From NCBI GenBank assembly GCA_016218065.1, contig JACRFA010000075.1, positions 1 to 45,727 of the forward strand: a DNA stretch of 45,727 nt, in the 5' to 3' direction. The notes under the pieces were generated by a model. It saw only the letters and a list, made by a program, of their open reading frames with translations, was not told the DNA's origin and made no database searches. A program made the translations under genes and the position numbers. The DNA is from Ignavibacteriota bacterium. GTDB taxonomy: Bacteria > Bacteroidota > Ignavibacteria > UBA10030 > UBA6906. Shown here piece after piece: positions 12,085 to 20,448 of this stretch; positions within the stretch are counted from its first letter, which is position 1, and the number at the start of each line of letters is the position of its first letter.

Positions 12085-13581
12085 ATGAGACTCAACGTTC
12101 GTTTTAGATTCATTTTAGGATCGATGGCCGCCCTCCTTGCCGTGCAGGCGCTTGCACAGGTTAACTACAATCAGCGCGACGACAAGTATCGCCTGCTCGG
12201 TCTCAAGCGCGCAAAGGAAGCGTACGAGACTGCTCGCAGTGAACATGAGCGCTACAAGGATTTGCATGCGAAGGGACTGATCTCCACCGCCGAACTTGAC
12301 CGGAGCAACAACGGCTTTTCGGACGCCGAAGTGAACTACCAGCAATCGTTGCTAGCCGTGTTGTTCGAATCGCAATACGTGTCGGTGTCGAGAGCCATCA
12401 AGTATAAGACGAACGATGGAGGCAAACACGTGAAGCTGCGGATTGCAAACACATCAGGCGGCGGCGCTGAATTTCAAAAGCTCCTCAACATTGACGATCA
12501 GCTCTTTCGTTCGCTGCAACCCGACGTCATCAACAACGTGTATGTCTCGCTGTTGAATGAGCAGGGGTCGATCATCAGTCAGCCGTATGAAGCGAAGATC
12601 GCCGAGTTGCAGCATGGACGCCCGAAGGATTTGGACTTTACGCTGCTGCAAGATCTCGATGCTGTCACGGTGAGCATGATCTACGCAAACGGTACATCAC
12701 GCACGATGAAAATCTTCCTTCAGAAAGACGCGACGGCCAACAAAGTTCTGGTCCAGTCTGAACAGTTCTCGCAGGAAGCTGACCTTGGCACCTCCGCGAC
12801 GTTCGATCTGACATTGGAGCTGTTCAGCGGAGCAAACACGACATACACTCTCGAAGTCGTGAACCTGCCGCGGCAGATCAATCGCTTTTTCAAAGACCCG
12901 ACAGGACAGGCGCGACTGAGCCAGATCAAATTCACCGAAACAACGAACACACGAAAAGCCGCGCTCGAAGTCTCGCTTCCCGACCGTCCAACGACCGAAG
13001 TCGCGATGGACAAGCCGATTCCCTTTTTCGTGTTGGTAATCCCGCGCGAACAAATCGGCTCGCTGCATCACCTTCAGACCAGAGAATGGACGCAGGAAGA
13101 GATTGAGAAACTCGGCGTTGGATATGCAAAGCTGGAACTGCTGCCCCGCGGCAAAGGACGGCTGCTCGTGCGAGCACCGCAGCTTTTTCACTCCATCAAG
13201 TCTGATGGCGCCGCTGAGATGACGATGGAGTTGGTCAATGAAGGCACGCGTCGGCTCGACAACATCCAAATCAAAGTCGATCAACCGCTCAACTGGTCGA
13301 AGACGATTGAGCCATCCGTCATCACAACATTAGGCATCGGGGAAGAGAAACGAGTCCGGCTCTCGTTCACGCCGCCAGCATCGGCAGAAGTCGGCAAGTA
13401 CGAAATGCGCGTGCAGACATCTGCCCTCTCCGACAATCAACCCATAAACGGCGAAGACAAATCCGTGACCATTGAGATTCAGGCGAGCGCGAGTTTCTTC
13501 GGCACAGCGTTGCTCGTGCTGTTGATGGTCGGTCTCGTCGCAGGCATCGTCATCTTTGGAATCCGTCTATCAAAACGATAA
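12085..13581 (+). CDS. Membrane-anchored NEW3-domain protein with TolC-docking-like helical hairpin
   Basis: 498 aa. Signal peptide at about 1-25 (ends QALAQ). Residues 35-95 form a short heptad-like helical hairpin whose turn carries R56-x3-L60-x6-S67 (RYKDLHAKGLIS), the pattern known from the hairpin tips of adaptor proteins such as AcrA, MacA and HlyD. No lipoyl or beta-barrel domain flanks it. The middle (about 100-365) is beta-rich and unrecognised. About 370-465 matches the NEW3 domain style (LVNEGTRRLDNIQIKVD ... VRLSFTPP). A single C-terminal TM at about 473-493 ends in RLSKR. The protein should sit in the periplasm, anchored in the inner membrane, next to the ABC transporter it is encoded with. 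The function is inferred only. Confidence 0.75.
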   Translation: MRLNVRFRFILGSMAALLAVQALAQVNYNQRDDKYRLLGLKRAKEAYETARSEHERYKDLHAKGLISTAELDRSNNGFSDAEVNYQQSLLAVLFESQYVSVSRAIKYKTNDGGKHVKLRIANTSGGGAEFQKLLNIDDQLFRSLQPDVINNVYVSLLNEQGSIISQPYEAKIAELQHGRPKDLDFTLLQDLDAVTVSMIYANGTSRTMKIFLQKDATANKVLVQSEQFSQEADLGTSATFDLTLELFSGANTTYTLEVVNLPRQINRFFKDPTGQARLSQIKFTETTNTRKAALEVSLPDRPTTEVAMDKPIPFFVLVIPREQIGSLHHLQTREWTQEEIEKLGVGYAKLELLPRGKGRLLVRAPQLFHSIKSDGAAEMTMELVNEGTRRLDNIQIKVDQPLNWSKTIEPSVITTLGIGEEKRVRLSFTPPASAEVGKYEMRVQTSALSDNQPINGEDKSVTIEIQASASFFGTALLVLLMVGLVAGIVIFGIRLSKR

Positions 13582-13600
13582 ACACAACCGAGGGAAGTCA

Positions 13601-14344
13601 ATGGAATCAGGTCAACCGGTGTTTGAGGCAATCGGCCTCACAAAGAAGTACGAAGACGAGACGCTCGCTCTCGACCACGTATCGTTTTCCGTGCGAGCAG
13701 GAGAAATCTTCGCCATGCTCGGCGGCAACGGCGCGGGCAAGACAACGACCATCAATCTCTTTCTCAACTTCATCGAACCGACGGAAGGGGAAGCGCGCAT
13801 TAACGGCATTGCTTCTCACAAAGATCCGCTGACAGCAAAGCGCAACGTTGCGTTCGTCTCCGAGAACGTGATGCTGTATCCCAACTTCACCGCATTGCAG
13901 AATCTGGATTACTTTTCAAGGTTGGGCGGGAAGACGCAGTACTCGAAGGAAAACTATCACGCTGTTCTTCGCCGGGTGGGACTGCAGGAGGAGGCACACA
14001 CCAAGCGGCTGCGTGGATTTTCGAAAGGCATGCGACAGAAATGCGGCATCGCGATCGCCATTCTCAAGGATGCGCCCGCCATTCTCCTTGATGAGCCGAC
14101 GTCGGGACTCGATCCGCAGGCGGGCTTCGAGTTCATCGAGTTGCTGAGATCATTGCGCGACGACGGCAAATCCATCCTCATGTCCACGCATGACATTTTC
14201 CGCGCGAAAGAAGTCGCTGACGTCGTCGGGATCATGAACCGCGGTAAACTCATCATGCAAAAGCACGCCGCCGAACTTGCCGGACACGATCTTGAAGAAC
14301 TGTACATGAAGTACATTGCCGGCCACATTCGCGACGCGGCCTAA
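13601..14344 (+). CDS. ABC transporter ATP-binding protein (ABC-2 type)
   Basis: 247 aa from the ATG at 13601, chosen because GAGGGAAG sits just upstream; a longer frame from 13556 would overlap the preceding gene and hide this site. Walker A is GGNGAGKTT at 41-49, signature FSKGMRQK at 140-147, Walker B AILLDEP at 160-166 (catalytic Glu165) and H-loop His197. The Q-loop position reads S-E-N (about 87-89), with Glu in place of Gln, as in many ATPases that pair with ABC-2 permeases (Gld/Nos/Ccm-like). It should power the two permeases encoded directly downstream. Substrate not deducible. Confidence 0.95.
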   Translation: MESGQPVFEAIGLTKKYEDETLALDHVSFSVRAGEIFAMLGGNGAGKTTTINLFLNFIEPTEGEARINGIASHKDPLTAKRNVAFVSENVMLYPNFTALQNLDYFSRLGGKTQYSKENYHAVLRRVGLQEEAHTKRLRGFSKGMRQKCGIAIAILKDAPAILLDEPTSGLDPQAGFEFIELLRSLRDDGKSILMSTHDIFRAKEVADVVGIMNRGKLIMQKHAAELAGHDLEELYMKYIAGHIRDAA

Positions 14345-14369
14345 CGATACGGCGTAGAAAGGACCTGAC

Positions 14370-15785
14370 ATGTTTCGACTCTTGATTGAGAAAGAACTGC
14401 GTGAGATTATCGGCTCAACGAAATTCGCCGTCTCCTTCGGCGTGTGCTCGATTCTCATTCTGCTTGCATTCTACCTGGGCGCAGCGAACTACCTCGCAAG
14501 CGTGGCTCAGTACAACGCGGCGAGAGCAGAGAACCTTCGCCAACTTGAGGGCCTCACGGATTGGCTTGCTGTGCGGGATTATCGCATCTTCTTGCCGCCG
14601 CGACCGCTCACGACGCTCGTCTCAGGAATTGCCAACGATGTCGGCCGCACGATTGAGATCAACGGCCGCGGCGATCTCGTCGCGCATGACAGTCGGTACG
14701 GCGACGAGCCTATCTACGCGATCTTCCGGTTCCTTGATCTGGATTTTGTTTTTCAGATCGTGTTGTCGCTCTTCGCCATCGTGTTTGCCTACGACTCCAT
14801 CAACGGCGAGAAAGAGCGAGGCACGCTTCGGCTGACGTTCGCCAACGCGGTACCAAAAGCTCACTACATTCTGGCAAAGCTCATTGGTTCGTATGCAGCG
14901 TTGGCGGTTCCGCTGCTGATACCGCTCGCGCTCGGATCCCTCCTGCTTGTTGTGATGGGAATTCCACTGTCATCCAACGAATGGATGCGACTCGGCGTTA
15001 TCATCGCCACGGGGATTGCGTACGTTGGGGTGTTTCTCACGCTCTCAATCCTTCTCTCATCGTTAACACAACGATCGTCAACCTCCTTCTTGATGCTGCT
15101 CGTCATTTGGGTGATGTCGGTAATCATCGTTCCCCGCGGTGCGGTGTTGCTCGCCGGACGCGCCGTCAGTGTTCCGACAATCGAAGAGAACAACGCCAAG
15201 AAAGGAAAGCTCAACGCGCAGTTGTGGCGCGAAGATCGTGAAGCAATGACCAAGTTCCAACCCTCATCATCATCGGATCCGCAGAGGATGGCAAGCGAGT
15301 TTCAGAAACTCATGCAAGAAATGGCCGACAAGCGCGACGCACGCATGAAGCAACTCAGCGACAGGCTGAATGAAGAGCGGACGAATGCGCAACAGGTTCA
15401 ACGAGGCCTCGCCTTCGGCATCGCCCGCGTTTCTCCGGCGGCAACGTTCGCTCTCGCGACCACTGCACTGGCAGGAACGTCTCTCGATTTGGAATATCTC
15501 TTTCGCGATGCAGCACTGGCCTACCAACAAGCGTACGCGGGCTTCATGTTCAAGAAGACGGGCGTCAATCTCAGCCGCGGCATGATCATTATGCGAACGG
15601 AATCCGGCGACCCTGAGAAACCGAAGTCCATTAACGCCAACGAGTTGCCTGTGTTTACCTACTCCGAGCGTGGAGTCTCTGAAGTGATGCAAGCCGTCCT
15701 TCCCGATATTGGACTTCTGCTTCTCTACAACGTGTTGTTCTTTGCGGGAGCGTTCGTCGCGTTCCTGCGCTACGATCTACGATAA
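14370..15785 (+). CDS. ABC-2 permease, first of two paralogues
   Basis: 471 aa. About six TM segments are predicted by eye: about 20-40, 125-145, 170-195, 205-230, 240-265 and 440-465. A ~80-residue loop follows TM1. After TM5 comes a ~170-residue loop rich in charged helices (FQKLMQEMADKRDARMKQL). The conserved ABC-2 motif GEKERGTLRLTFANAVPK follows TM2. The architecture fits permeases with a DUF3526-like middle region. AAAGGA precedes the ATG. Related over its length to the next gene, with the same motif and the same C-terminal AFVAFLRYD ending, so the pair probably forms a heterodimeric channel. Substrate unknown. Confidence 0.88.
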   Translation: MFRLLIEKELREIIGSTKFAVSFGVCSILILLAFYLGAANYLASVAQYNAARAENLRQLEGLTDWLAVRDYRIFLPPRPLTTLVSGIANDVGRTIEINGRGDLVAHDSRYGDEPIYAIFRFLDLDFVFQIVLSLFAIVFAYDSINGEKERGTLRLTFANAVPKAHYILAKLIGSYAALAVPLLIPLALGSLLLVVMGIPLSSNEWMRLGVIIATGIAYVGVFLTLSILLSSLTQRSSTSFLMLLVIWVMSVIIVPRGAVLLAGRAVSVPTIEENNAKKGKLNAQLWREDREAMTKFQPSSSSDPQRMASEFQKLMQEMADKRDARMKQLSDRLNEERTNAQQVQRGLAFGIARVSPAATFALATTALAGTSLDLEYLFRDAALAYQQAYAGFMFKKTGVNLSRGMIIMRTESGDPEKPKSINANELPVFTYSERGVSEVMQAVLPDIGLLLLYNVLFFAGAFVAFLRYDLR

Positions 15786-15803
15786 CGTTTCAACGGAGTG
15801 AGA

Positions 15804-17270
15804 ATGCTTTCCACAATCATTGTCAAAGAACTGAAGAACATCATCGTCAGCCCAAAATTCTCCGCAACATTTGCAGTCACATCGCTGTTGTTGTTGCTCA
15901 GCGTGTACGTCGGAATCAATGAGTACCAGGCGACAACACGTCAATACGAAGCAGCAACGGGTCTTGTCGATCAACGACTGCGCGAGACCAGATCGTGGGC
16001 GCGACTCAGTAACCGTGTGTATCGCGTGCCGAATCCGATGCACGTGTTTGTCGCCGGCGTGAACAACGACATCGGTCGCACATCGATCATCGATCCCACG
16101 GAGCAGGTCAAGCTGACCAACAGTACCTACAACGACGAGCCGATCTACGCAGCGTTCCGCTTCATCGACTTTACATTTATCGTGACGATCATCTTTTCGC
16201 TGTTTGCGATTCTCTTCACGTATGATGCCGTCAACGGTGAGCGTGAGAACGGCACGTTGCAACTCACGTTTGCCAATGCACTCCCCCGCGTGCACTTCAT
16301 CGCGGGAAAGTTTGTGGGACTTTGGCTCGGATTGATCGTGCCGCTGTTGATTCCTATCGTCCTGAGTGTCGTGCTTGTCCTTGCGTACAAGATTCCGCTG
16401 GCGGTTGACCATTGGATGTCGGTCGCGGCAATCGTCCTGGTCTCGCTCCTCTTCTGCACATTCTTCATCGCGTTTGGCATTTGCATCTCAGCTGTCACAA
16501 GACGATCAAGTACGTCGTTCCTGTTTCTGCTTGTCGCGTGGATTGTCATCTCATTCATCCTTCCGCGTGCAGGCGTCATGGCCGCAGGCACGCTTCACCC
16601 GGTCGCATCCGTTGCTGAAGTGGAAGGCATGCGTGAGGCATTTGCGAAGCAGATCTGGGCGAAGCATCGCGACGAGATGCAAGAGCGGTTCCGCAAGCGT
16701 GCGGATGAGATGCAGAACATGACGGCGGAAGAACGATCGGCATACGAAGATGAACACGCGTGGGAGATGATGGAGCAGGAAGACAAGGCGCGCAAGGACA
16801 TTCTCAAGCAGATTGATCTGTTGGGCAAGAAGCTGGAAGAAGAGACTCGCAACGGCAGACGACAGCAGGAAGGGCTTGCACTTGTGTTGTCTCGATTCTC
16901 ACCCGCGTCGGCATATCAACTCGCCGCCATGACCCTCGCAGGAATGAATATCGATGTGAAGTCGGCATACGAAGATGCGCTCTCCGCGTATCGCGCTTCG
17001 TTCGTCACCTACAAGGAGAAGAAGGAGAAAGAGTCCGGCGACAGCGGCGGCATCCGCATCACGGTCGATTCGAACACCGGATTCAAATTCTCAATGGGAC
17101 GGGAGTCAGGCTCGCTCGACATTTCGGAAATGCCGCGCTTCAATGCATCACGCTTTTCGTTTTCCGGGGTGCTTGCGTCTGCGCTGCCCGATATCGTGCT
17201 GCTCTGCGCGTTTACATTCCTTGCGTTCGCGGCAGCGTTCGTCGCGTTCTTGAGGTATGATGTGCGATGA
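15804..17270 (+). CDS. ABC-2 permease, second of two paralogues
   Basis: 488 aa from ATG 15804, which has GGAG five bases upstream; the GTG at 15798 would overlap that site. Same plan as its neighbour: TM1, an extracytoplasmic loop (RVYRVPNPMHVFVAGVNND), the motif GERENGTLQLTFANALPR, TM3-TM5, then a large loop and a last TM before AAFVAFLRYD. The large loop is strikingly charged and helical (about 275-360, e.g. EMQERFRKRADEMQNMTAEE). This is consistent with a coiled coil able to contact the NEW3/PDZ partners, which is inference. It ends 11 bases before the convergent dsbD-like gene. Confidence 0.88.
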   Translation: MLSTIIVKELKNIIVSPKFSATFAVTSLLLLLSVYVGINEYQATTRQYEAATGLVDQRLRETRSWARLSNRVYRVPNPMHVFVAGVNNDIGRTSIIDPTEQVKLTNSTYNDEPIYAAFRFIDFTFIVTIIFSLFAILFTYDAVNGERENGTLQLTFANALPRVHFIAGKFVGLWLGLIVPLLIPIVLSVVLVLAYKIPLAVDHWMSVAAIVLVSLLFCTFFIAFGICISAVTRRSSTSFLFLLVAWIVISFILPRAGVMAAGTLHPVASVAEVEGMREAFAKQIWAKHRDEMQERFRKRADEMQNMTAEERSAYEDEHAWEMMEQEDKARKDILKQIDLLGKKLEEETRNGRRQQEGLALVLSRFSPASAYQLAAMTLAGMNIDVKSAYEDALSAYRASFVTYKEKKEKESGDSGGIRITVDSNTGFKFSMGRESGSLDISEMPRFNASRFSFSGVLASALPDIVLLCAFTFLAFAAAFVAFLRYDVR

Positions 17271-17274
17271 GGAC

Positions 17275-17297
17275 CCGGCGATCAGCCGGCCTTTTCC
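17275..17297 (+). terminator. Weak candidate terminator for the ABC operon
   Basis: CCGGC / GCCGG 5-bp stem with a 5-nt loop, followed by CCTTTTCC. It overlaps the 3' end of the convergent gene. Short stem and short T run make this uncertain. Confidence 0.35.
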
Positions 17298-19513
17298 AGC
17301 GCGTCAAGCACAATGCCGGTCGTGATCACCTCCGGCAACACGATTGGTTCTGTTGGTCTGTCTTTGGGGAATACGACGTAGAGCGGAACGCCCGACCGGC
17401 CGAACTTCGCCAGCAGCTTCGTGATCGTCTCATTGCGCGTCGTCCAGTCCGCCTTCATCGCGACGATGTTCCTCTGCTTCACCGCATCGATAACGCTTTG
17501 GTCCGCGAGAACAGACTTCTCGTTGACCTTGCATGTCAAGCACCACTCAGCAGTGAAGTCGATGAACACAGTACGTTTGTTCCCGAGATGCGTTTCGAGC
17601 GCCTCGACCGTGAAGGGCTCCCACGCGATCTTTCCGGATGACTCTGCCGATGCGACGCCGGCCTGCGCCGTACTCGTGAGCACATCACGCGCCTTCAGGA
17701 TGTCGCCGATGAAGAACATATATCCCGCCACAACAAGAAGCAACGCAGCTGCCCACGTGGAAAAATAGCGCGCACGCGTTGCGGTGAGTGTCGCGAAGCG
17801 TCCGATCATCCAGCATGCAATCCCGACAAACAACAGAAATGCGCCAGTCCAAACGACGGCTTCCATGCCGAGCTGCGAGCCGAGAACGTGCAGCAGCCAG
17901 AGCAGCGTCGCCATCATGAGAAAGCCCATGAACTGTTTCGCCGTCACCATCCATTCGCCAGGCTTCGGAAGGAATTTCATCCACGCGGGTTTGGTCGTCA
18001 GAATCAGATACGGCAACGCCATCCCGAACGCGACAGCGGCGAACAAGATGAGAATGATATATGCCGGTTGCGAAAACGCGAACCCCATGGCGGAGCCGAG
18101 AAACGGAGCCGTGCATGGCGTTGCAAGAATTGTTGCAAAGACTCCTTCGGCAAACGGCGCTGCGAAGCCATGCGTTTCGCTGTCAGCCTTCGAGGCAACG
18201 CGACTCACACCGCTCACTGCAAAGCTCGGCACCGTAATCTCAAACACACCAAAGAGACTCAAGCCGAATGCAAAGACAATCGTACTCATCGCAATGACGA
18301 ACAGCGGCTCCTGAAATTGAAATCCCCAACCAACCGATTCGCCCGCCGATTTGAGAAGGAGTACCACCAATGCGATCGAGAGAAATGACGCGAGAATGCC
18401 GAGCGAAAAGAACCATCCCAGCTTTCTGATTTGCCGGGGCTGGTTCCCGGCCATCTTCACCAATCCAAAAATTTTCAGCGCGATCACCGGAAGTACGCAC
18501 GGCATGATGTTCAGCAGCAAGCCGCCGATAATCGCGAACAGAATGTACATGTAGAGCGGTTGTTGTTGCGCGGTTTCAATCGTCGTGAACTTCTGGTCGA
18601 GAAAGCCGCCGTCCTTCGTTGTCGCGTCAGACGACGTGGCGCCGAGTGTCGAGCAGAATTCCTCCGAGAGCGGAACGTCAATCGCGATACCTCTTCTGTC
18701 TCCACCTTCCAACTGGTACACGACCACGCCTTTCAATGTCTTCGGGCCTGCAATTTTCTCCTCGGATGACAATCGCACACTCAGCTTTGTCTCAGCCGGA
18801 TCAAAGGCTACTTCGGTTCTACTCATCGTCACCGGGTCGAGCGGCTCGGGATAGAAATCCGGACTGACATTGGACTTTGCGAGCTTCTTCTCGCGAGACT
18901 GAAGCGTGATCGTCACCGTTCCATTCTTTGCGTCGGATGAAATCCCGAGATCGCCCGCGCTTTCGTATCGCAGCGGAATCTGACTTCGATACTTCGCAAG
19001 GAGATTTTGGTTGATCTTTTCAGAAGCATCCGCTGCCACGGACAACTGCAATTCGACGGAAGCGCTGCCGGGCACGCAGAGCTTCTCGCATTCCAGCCAA
19101 CTCACATCGGCTTTCAACGTGACTCGAGAACCTGCCGCCACATTTGTTGCAGGCGTGATCTCGACGAGCAGCATGCTTTCATTTTCATATCCGTAGGTCA
19201 GCACGTCGCCGCTTTCATTGTACTTGTGCGGCAGTGGCCATTGGATTTCCCCGGCAGTGAATCCGGCAGGCAACTTCCAGGCAATCTCTGTTGGCAGGCC
19301 CGACTCACCGGGATTTTTCCAGTATGTGTGCCAGTCCTTGTCCATTTTCATGAGTATTCCGACTGTGAATGGCACGCCCGGCTGAACGGTTTTCACTTCT
19401 GACAGCAGCGACACTTTGGTATGATGCGCATCCTTCTTACCCGACTCTGGCTGAGCAAATGCGACCGAGCAAAACGCCCCGAGAACCGCAAGAATTGAAA
19501 TTTTCCTGAACAT
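17282..19513 (-). CDS. dsbD: DsbD/ScsB-like thiol:disulfide reductase
   Basis: 743 aa inner-membrane protein that carries electrons from cytoplasmic thioredoxin to periplasmic thiols. Signal peptide about 1-20. The N-terminal periplasmic domain (about 25-285) carries the Cys142/Cys146 pair (WLECEKLCVPG). The transmembrane core (about 320-625) has the paired cysteines Cys339 (IMPCVLP) and Cys467 (ATPCTAP). The C-terminal thioredoxin domain has Cys658-L-T-Cys661 (AEWCLTC) and a cis-Pro at about 710 (GVPLY). All three redox pairs needed for relay are present. The long N-terminal domain is closer to ScsB-type than to classical E. coli DsbD. No Shine-Dalgarno is visible; the leader is AT-rich. Confidence 0.92.
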   Translation of the reverse strand: MFRKISILAVLGAFCSVAFAQPESGKKDAHHTKVSLLSEVKTVQPGVPFTVGILMKMDKDWHTYWKNPGESGLPTEIAWKLPAGFTAGEIQWPLPHKYNESGDVLTYGYENESMLLVEITPATNVAAGSRVTLKADVSWLECEKLCVPGSASVELQLSVAADASEKINQNLLAKYRSQIPLRYESAGDLGISSDAKNGTVTITLQSREKKLAKSNVSPDFYPEPLDPVTMSRTEVAFDPAETKLSVRLSSEEKIAGPKTLKGVVVYQLEGGDRRGIAIDVPLSEEFCSTLGATSSDATTKDGGFLDQKFTTIETAQQQPLYMYILFAIIGGLLLNIMPCVLPVIALKIFGLVKMAGNQPRQIRKLGWFFSLGILASFLSIALVVLLLKSAGESVGWGFQFQEPLFVIAMSTIVFAFGLSLFGVFEITVPSFAVSGVSRVASKADSETHGFAAPFAEGVFATILATPCTAPFLGSAMGFAFSQPAYIILILFAAVAFGMALPYLILTTKPAWMKFLPKPGEWMVTAKQFMGFLMMATLLWLLHVLGSQLGMEAVVWTGAFLLFVGIACWMIGRFATLTATRARYFSTWAAALLLVVAGYMFFIGDILKARDVLTSTAQAGVASAESSGKIAWEPFTVEALETHLGNKRTVFIDFTAEWCLTCKVNEKSVLADQSVIDAVKQRNIVAMKADWTTRNETITKLLAKFGRSGVPLYVVFPKDRPTEPIVLPEVITTGIVLDALEKAG

Positions 19514-19614
19514 AAAAATATTCTAATAATACAAAGTGATTCGACGACTATTAAATGGTAGCCAAAAGAGGCAGAACAAACAAGGCGGTCGGATGGGAGG
19601 AGAATGCTGCTTCT

Positions 19615-19752
19615 TCACTGACGGTGAAGGAAGTTCTCTTTCCATCGCTTGCGGATCAACAGGAGGAGGTAAACGAAGATGAAAAGTCCGAGTACGCCGA
19701 GTAGCAGGATGTTGCCGGCAAAAAAATCGATAAGACTTGAATCGTGTTGCAC
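19615..19752 (-). CDS. Small membrane protein ORF, 45 aa, GTG start
   Basis: Too short for standard ORF cut-offs. Begins GTG (MQHDSSLIDF), with AGG six bases upstream and an in-frame stop ten codons before the GTG. One strongly hydrophobic segment (about 15-33, ILLLGVLGLFIFVYLLLL) is followed by a basic tail (IRKRWKENFLHRQ), the usual look of a single-pass protein with a cytoplasmic C-terminus. It lies on the same strand between trmH and the dsbD-like gene, 101 bases before the latter. I do not recognise a family. Codon-level conservation would be needed to prove it. Confidence 0.5.
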   Translation of the reverse strand: MQHDSSLIDFFAGNILLLGVLGLFIFVYLLLLIRKRWKENFLHRQ

Positions 19753-19863
19753 GAAGGACCTGATGTTTGGAGAGAAACGTCAGTTGTTATGTACACGCGG
19801 GATGAAGATTCCTGAGGCTGCGCCGTTCAAATATAGACATGAAATCGCGGCGAGTCAAGACGC

Positions 19864-20448
19864 TCAGAGCTTAATCCATTGCTCAAACAGTTCGCGGAAG
19901 GCTGTGTCGGAAAACTTTGATGCGTCAAACGCGCCGCACTCCATTCGCTGACGAAGCGCCTCATACAAGCTCACAGCGCAGGCAACGGAAATGTTCAGGC
20001 TCTGAATCATTCCCACCATCGGAATCACGAAGTTCCCATCCGCAAGCGTTGCTGCTTCGTCGGAGACGCCGCGATGCTCATTACCAAAAACAAGCGCGAC
20101 CTTCTTTGTCAAGTCAAGATCGTAAAGCGAGACTGCGCTCGTCCCGAGATGCGTCGCGTAGATGGCAAATCCCTCCTGACGAAGCGTCGAATAGCACTCT
20201 GCGACATCGGTGTGTTTCCTCCGCTCCAGCCATTTGTTCGCGCTGGATGAGCTTTTCTTTCCGATGCGTGGAAACTTCTCCACGTTGTACAGCAATTCAA
20301 CCCGCATCACGCCCACTGCATCGCAGGAACGCAGCACGGCGCTCACGTTGTGCGGGTCGTGAATGTTCTCCATGACAACGGTGAGATCCGGCTGGCGCTT
20401 GCTGAGCACGTCGCGGATCTTGGCTGTCCGACGTTCGCTACGCGGCAT
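19864..20448 (-). CDS. trmH: tRNA (guanosine-18-2'-O)-methyltransferase TrmH
   Basis: 194 aa SPOUT-class methyltransferase that 2'-O-methylates G18 in the tRNA D loop using S-adenosylmethionine. The N-terminus (KRQPDLTVVMENIHDPHNVS) and all three SpoU motifs match TrmH. Motif 1 is DPHNVSAVLRSCDAVG with Asn34 and catalytic Arg40; motif 2 is FGNEHRG at 121-127 with Glu124; motif 3 is IPMVGMIQSLNISVACAVSL at about 142-161. It is shorter than E. coli TrmH (229 aa), mainly at the C-terminus. GGAGG lies just upstream, and the start overlaps the EamA gene's end by 11 bases, so it is co-transcribed with it. Confidence 0.93.
   Translation of the reverse strand: MPRSERRTAKIRDVLSKRQPDLTVVMENIHDPHNVSAVLRSCDAVGVMRVELLYNVEKFPRIGKKSSSSANKWLERRKHTDVAECYSTLRQEGFAIYATHLGTSAVSLYDLDLTKKVALVFGNEHRGVSDEAATLADGNFVIPMVGMIQSLNISVACAVSLYEALRQRMECGAFDASKFSDTAFRELFEQWIKL

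Noticed and set aside
19679-19951. 90-aa plus-strand frame before trmH
   Set aside because: Overlaps the trmH 3' end antisense, and the opposite strand has a better small membrane ORF.
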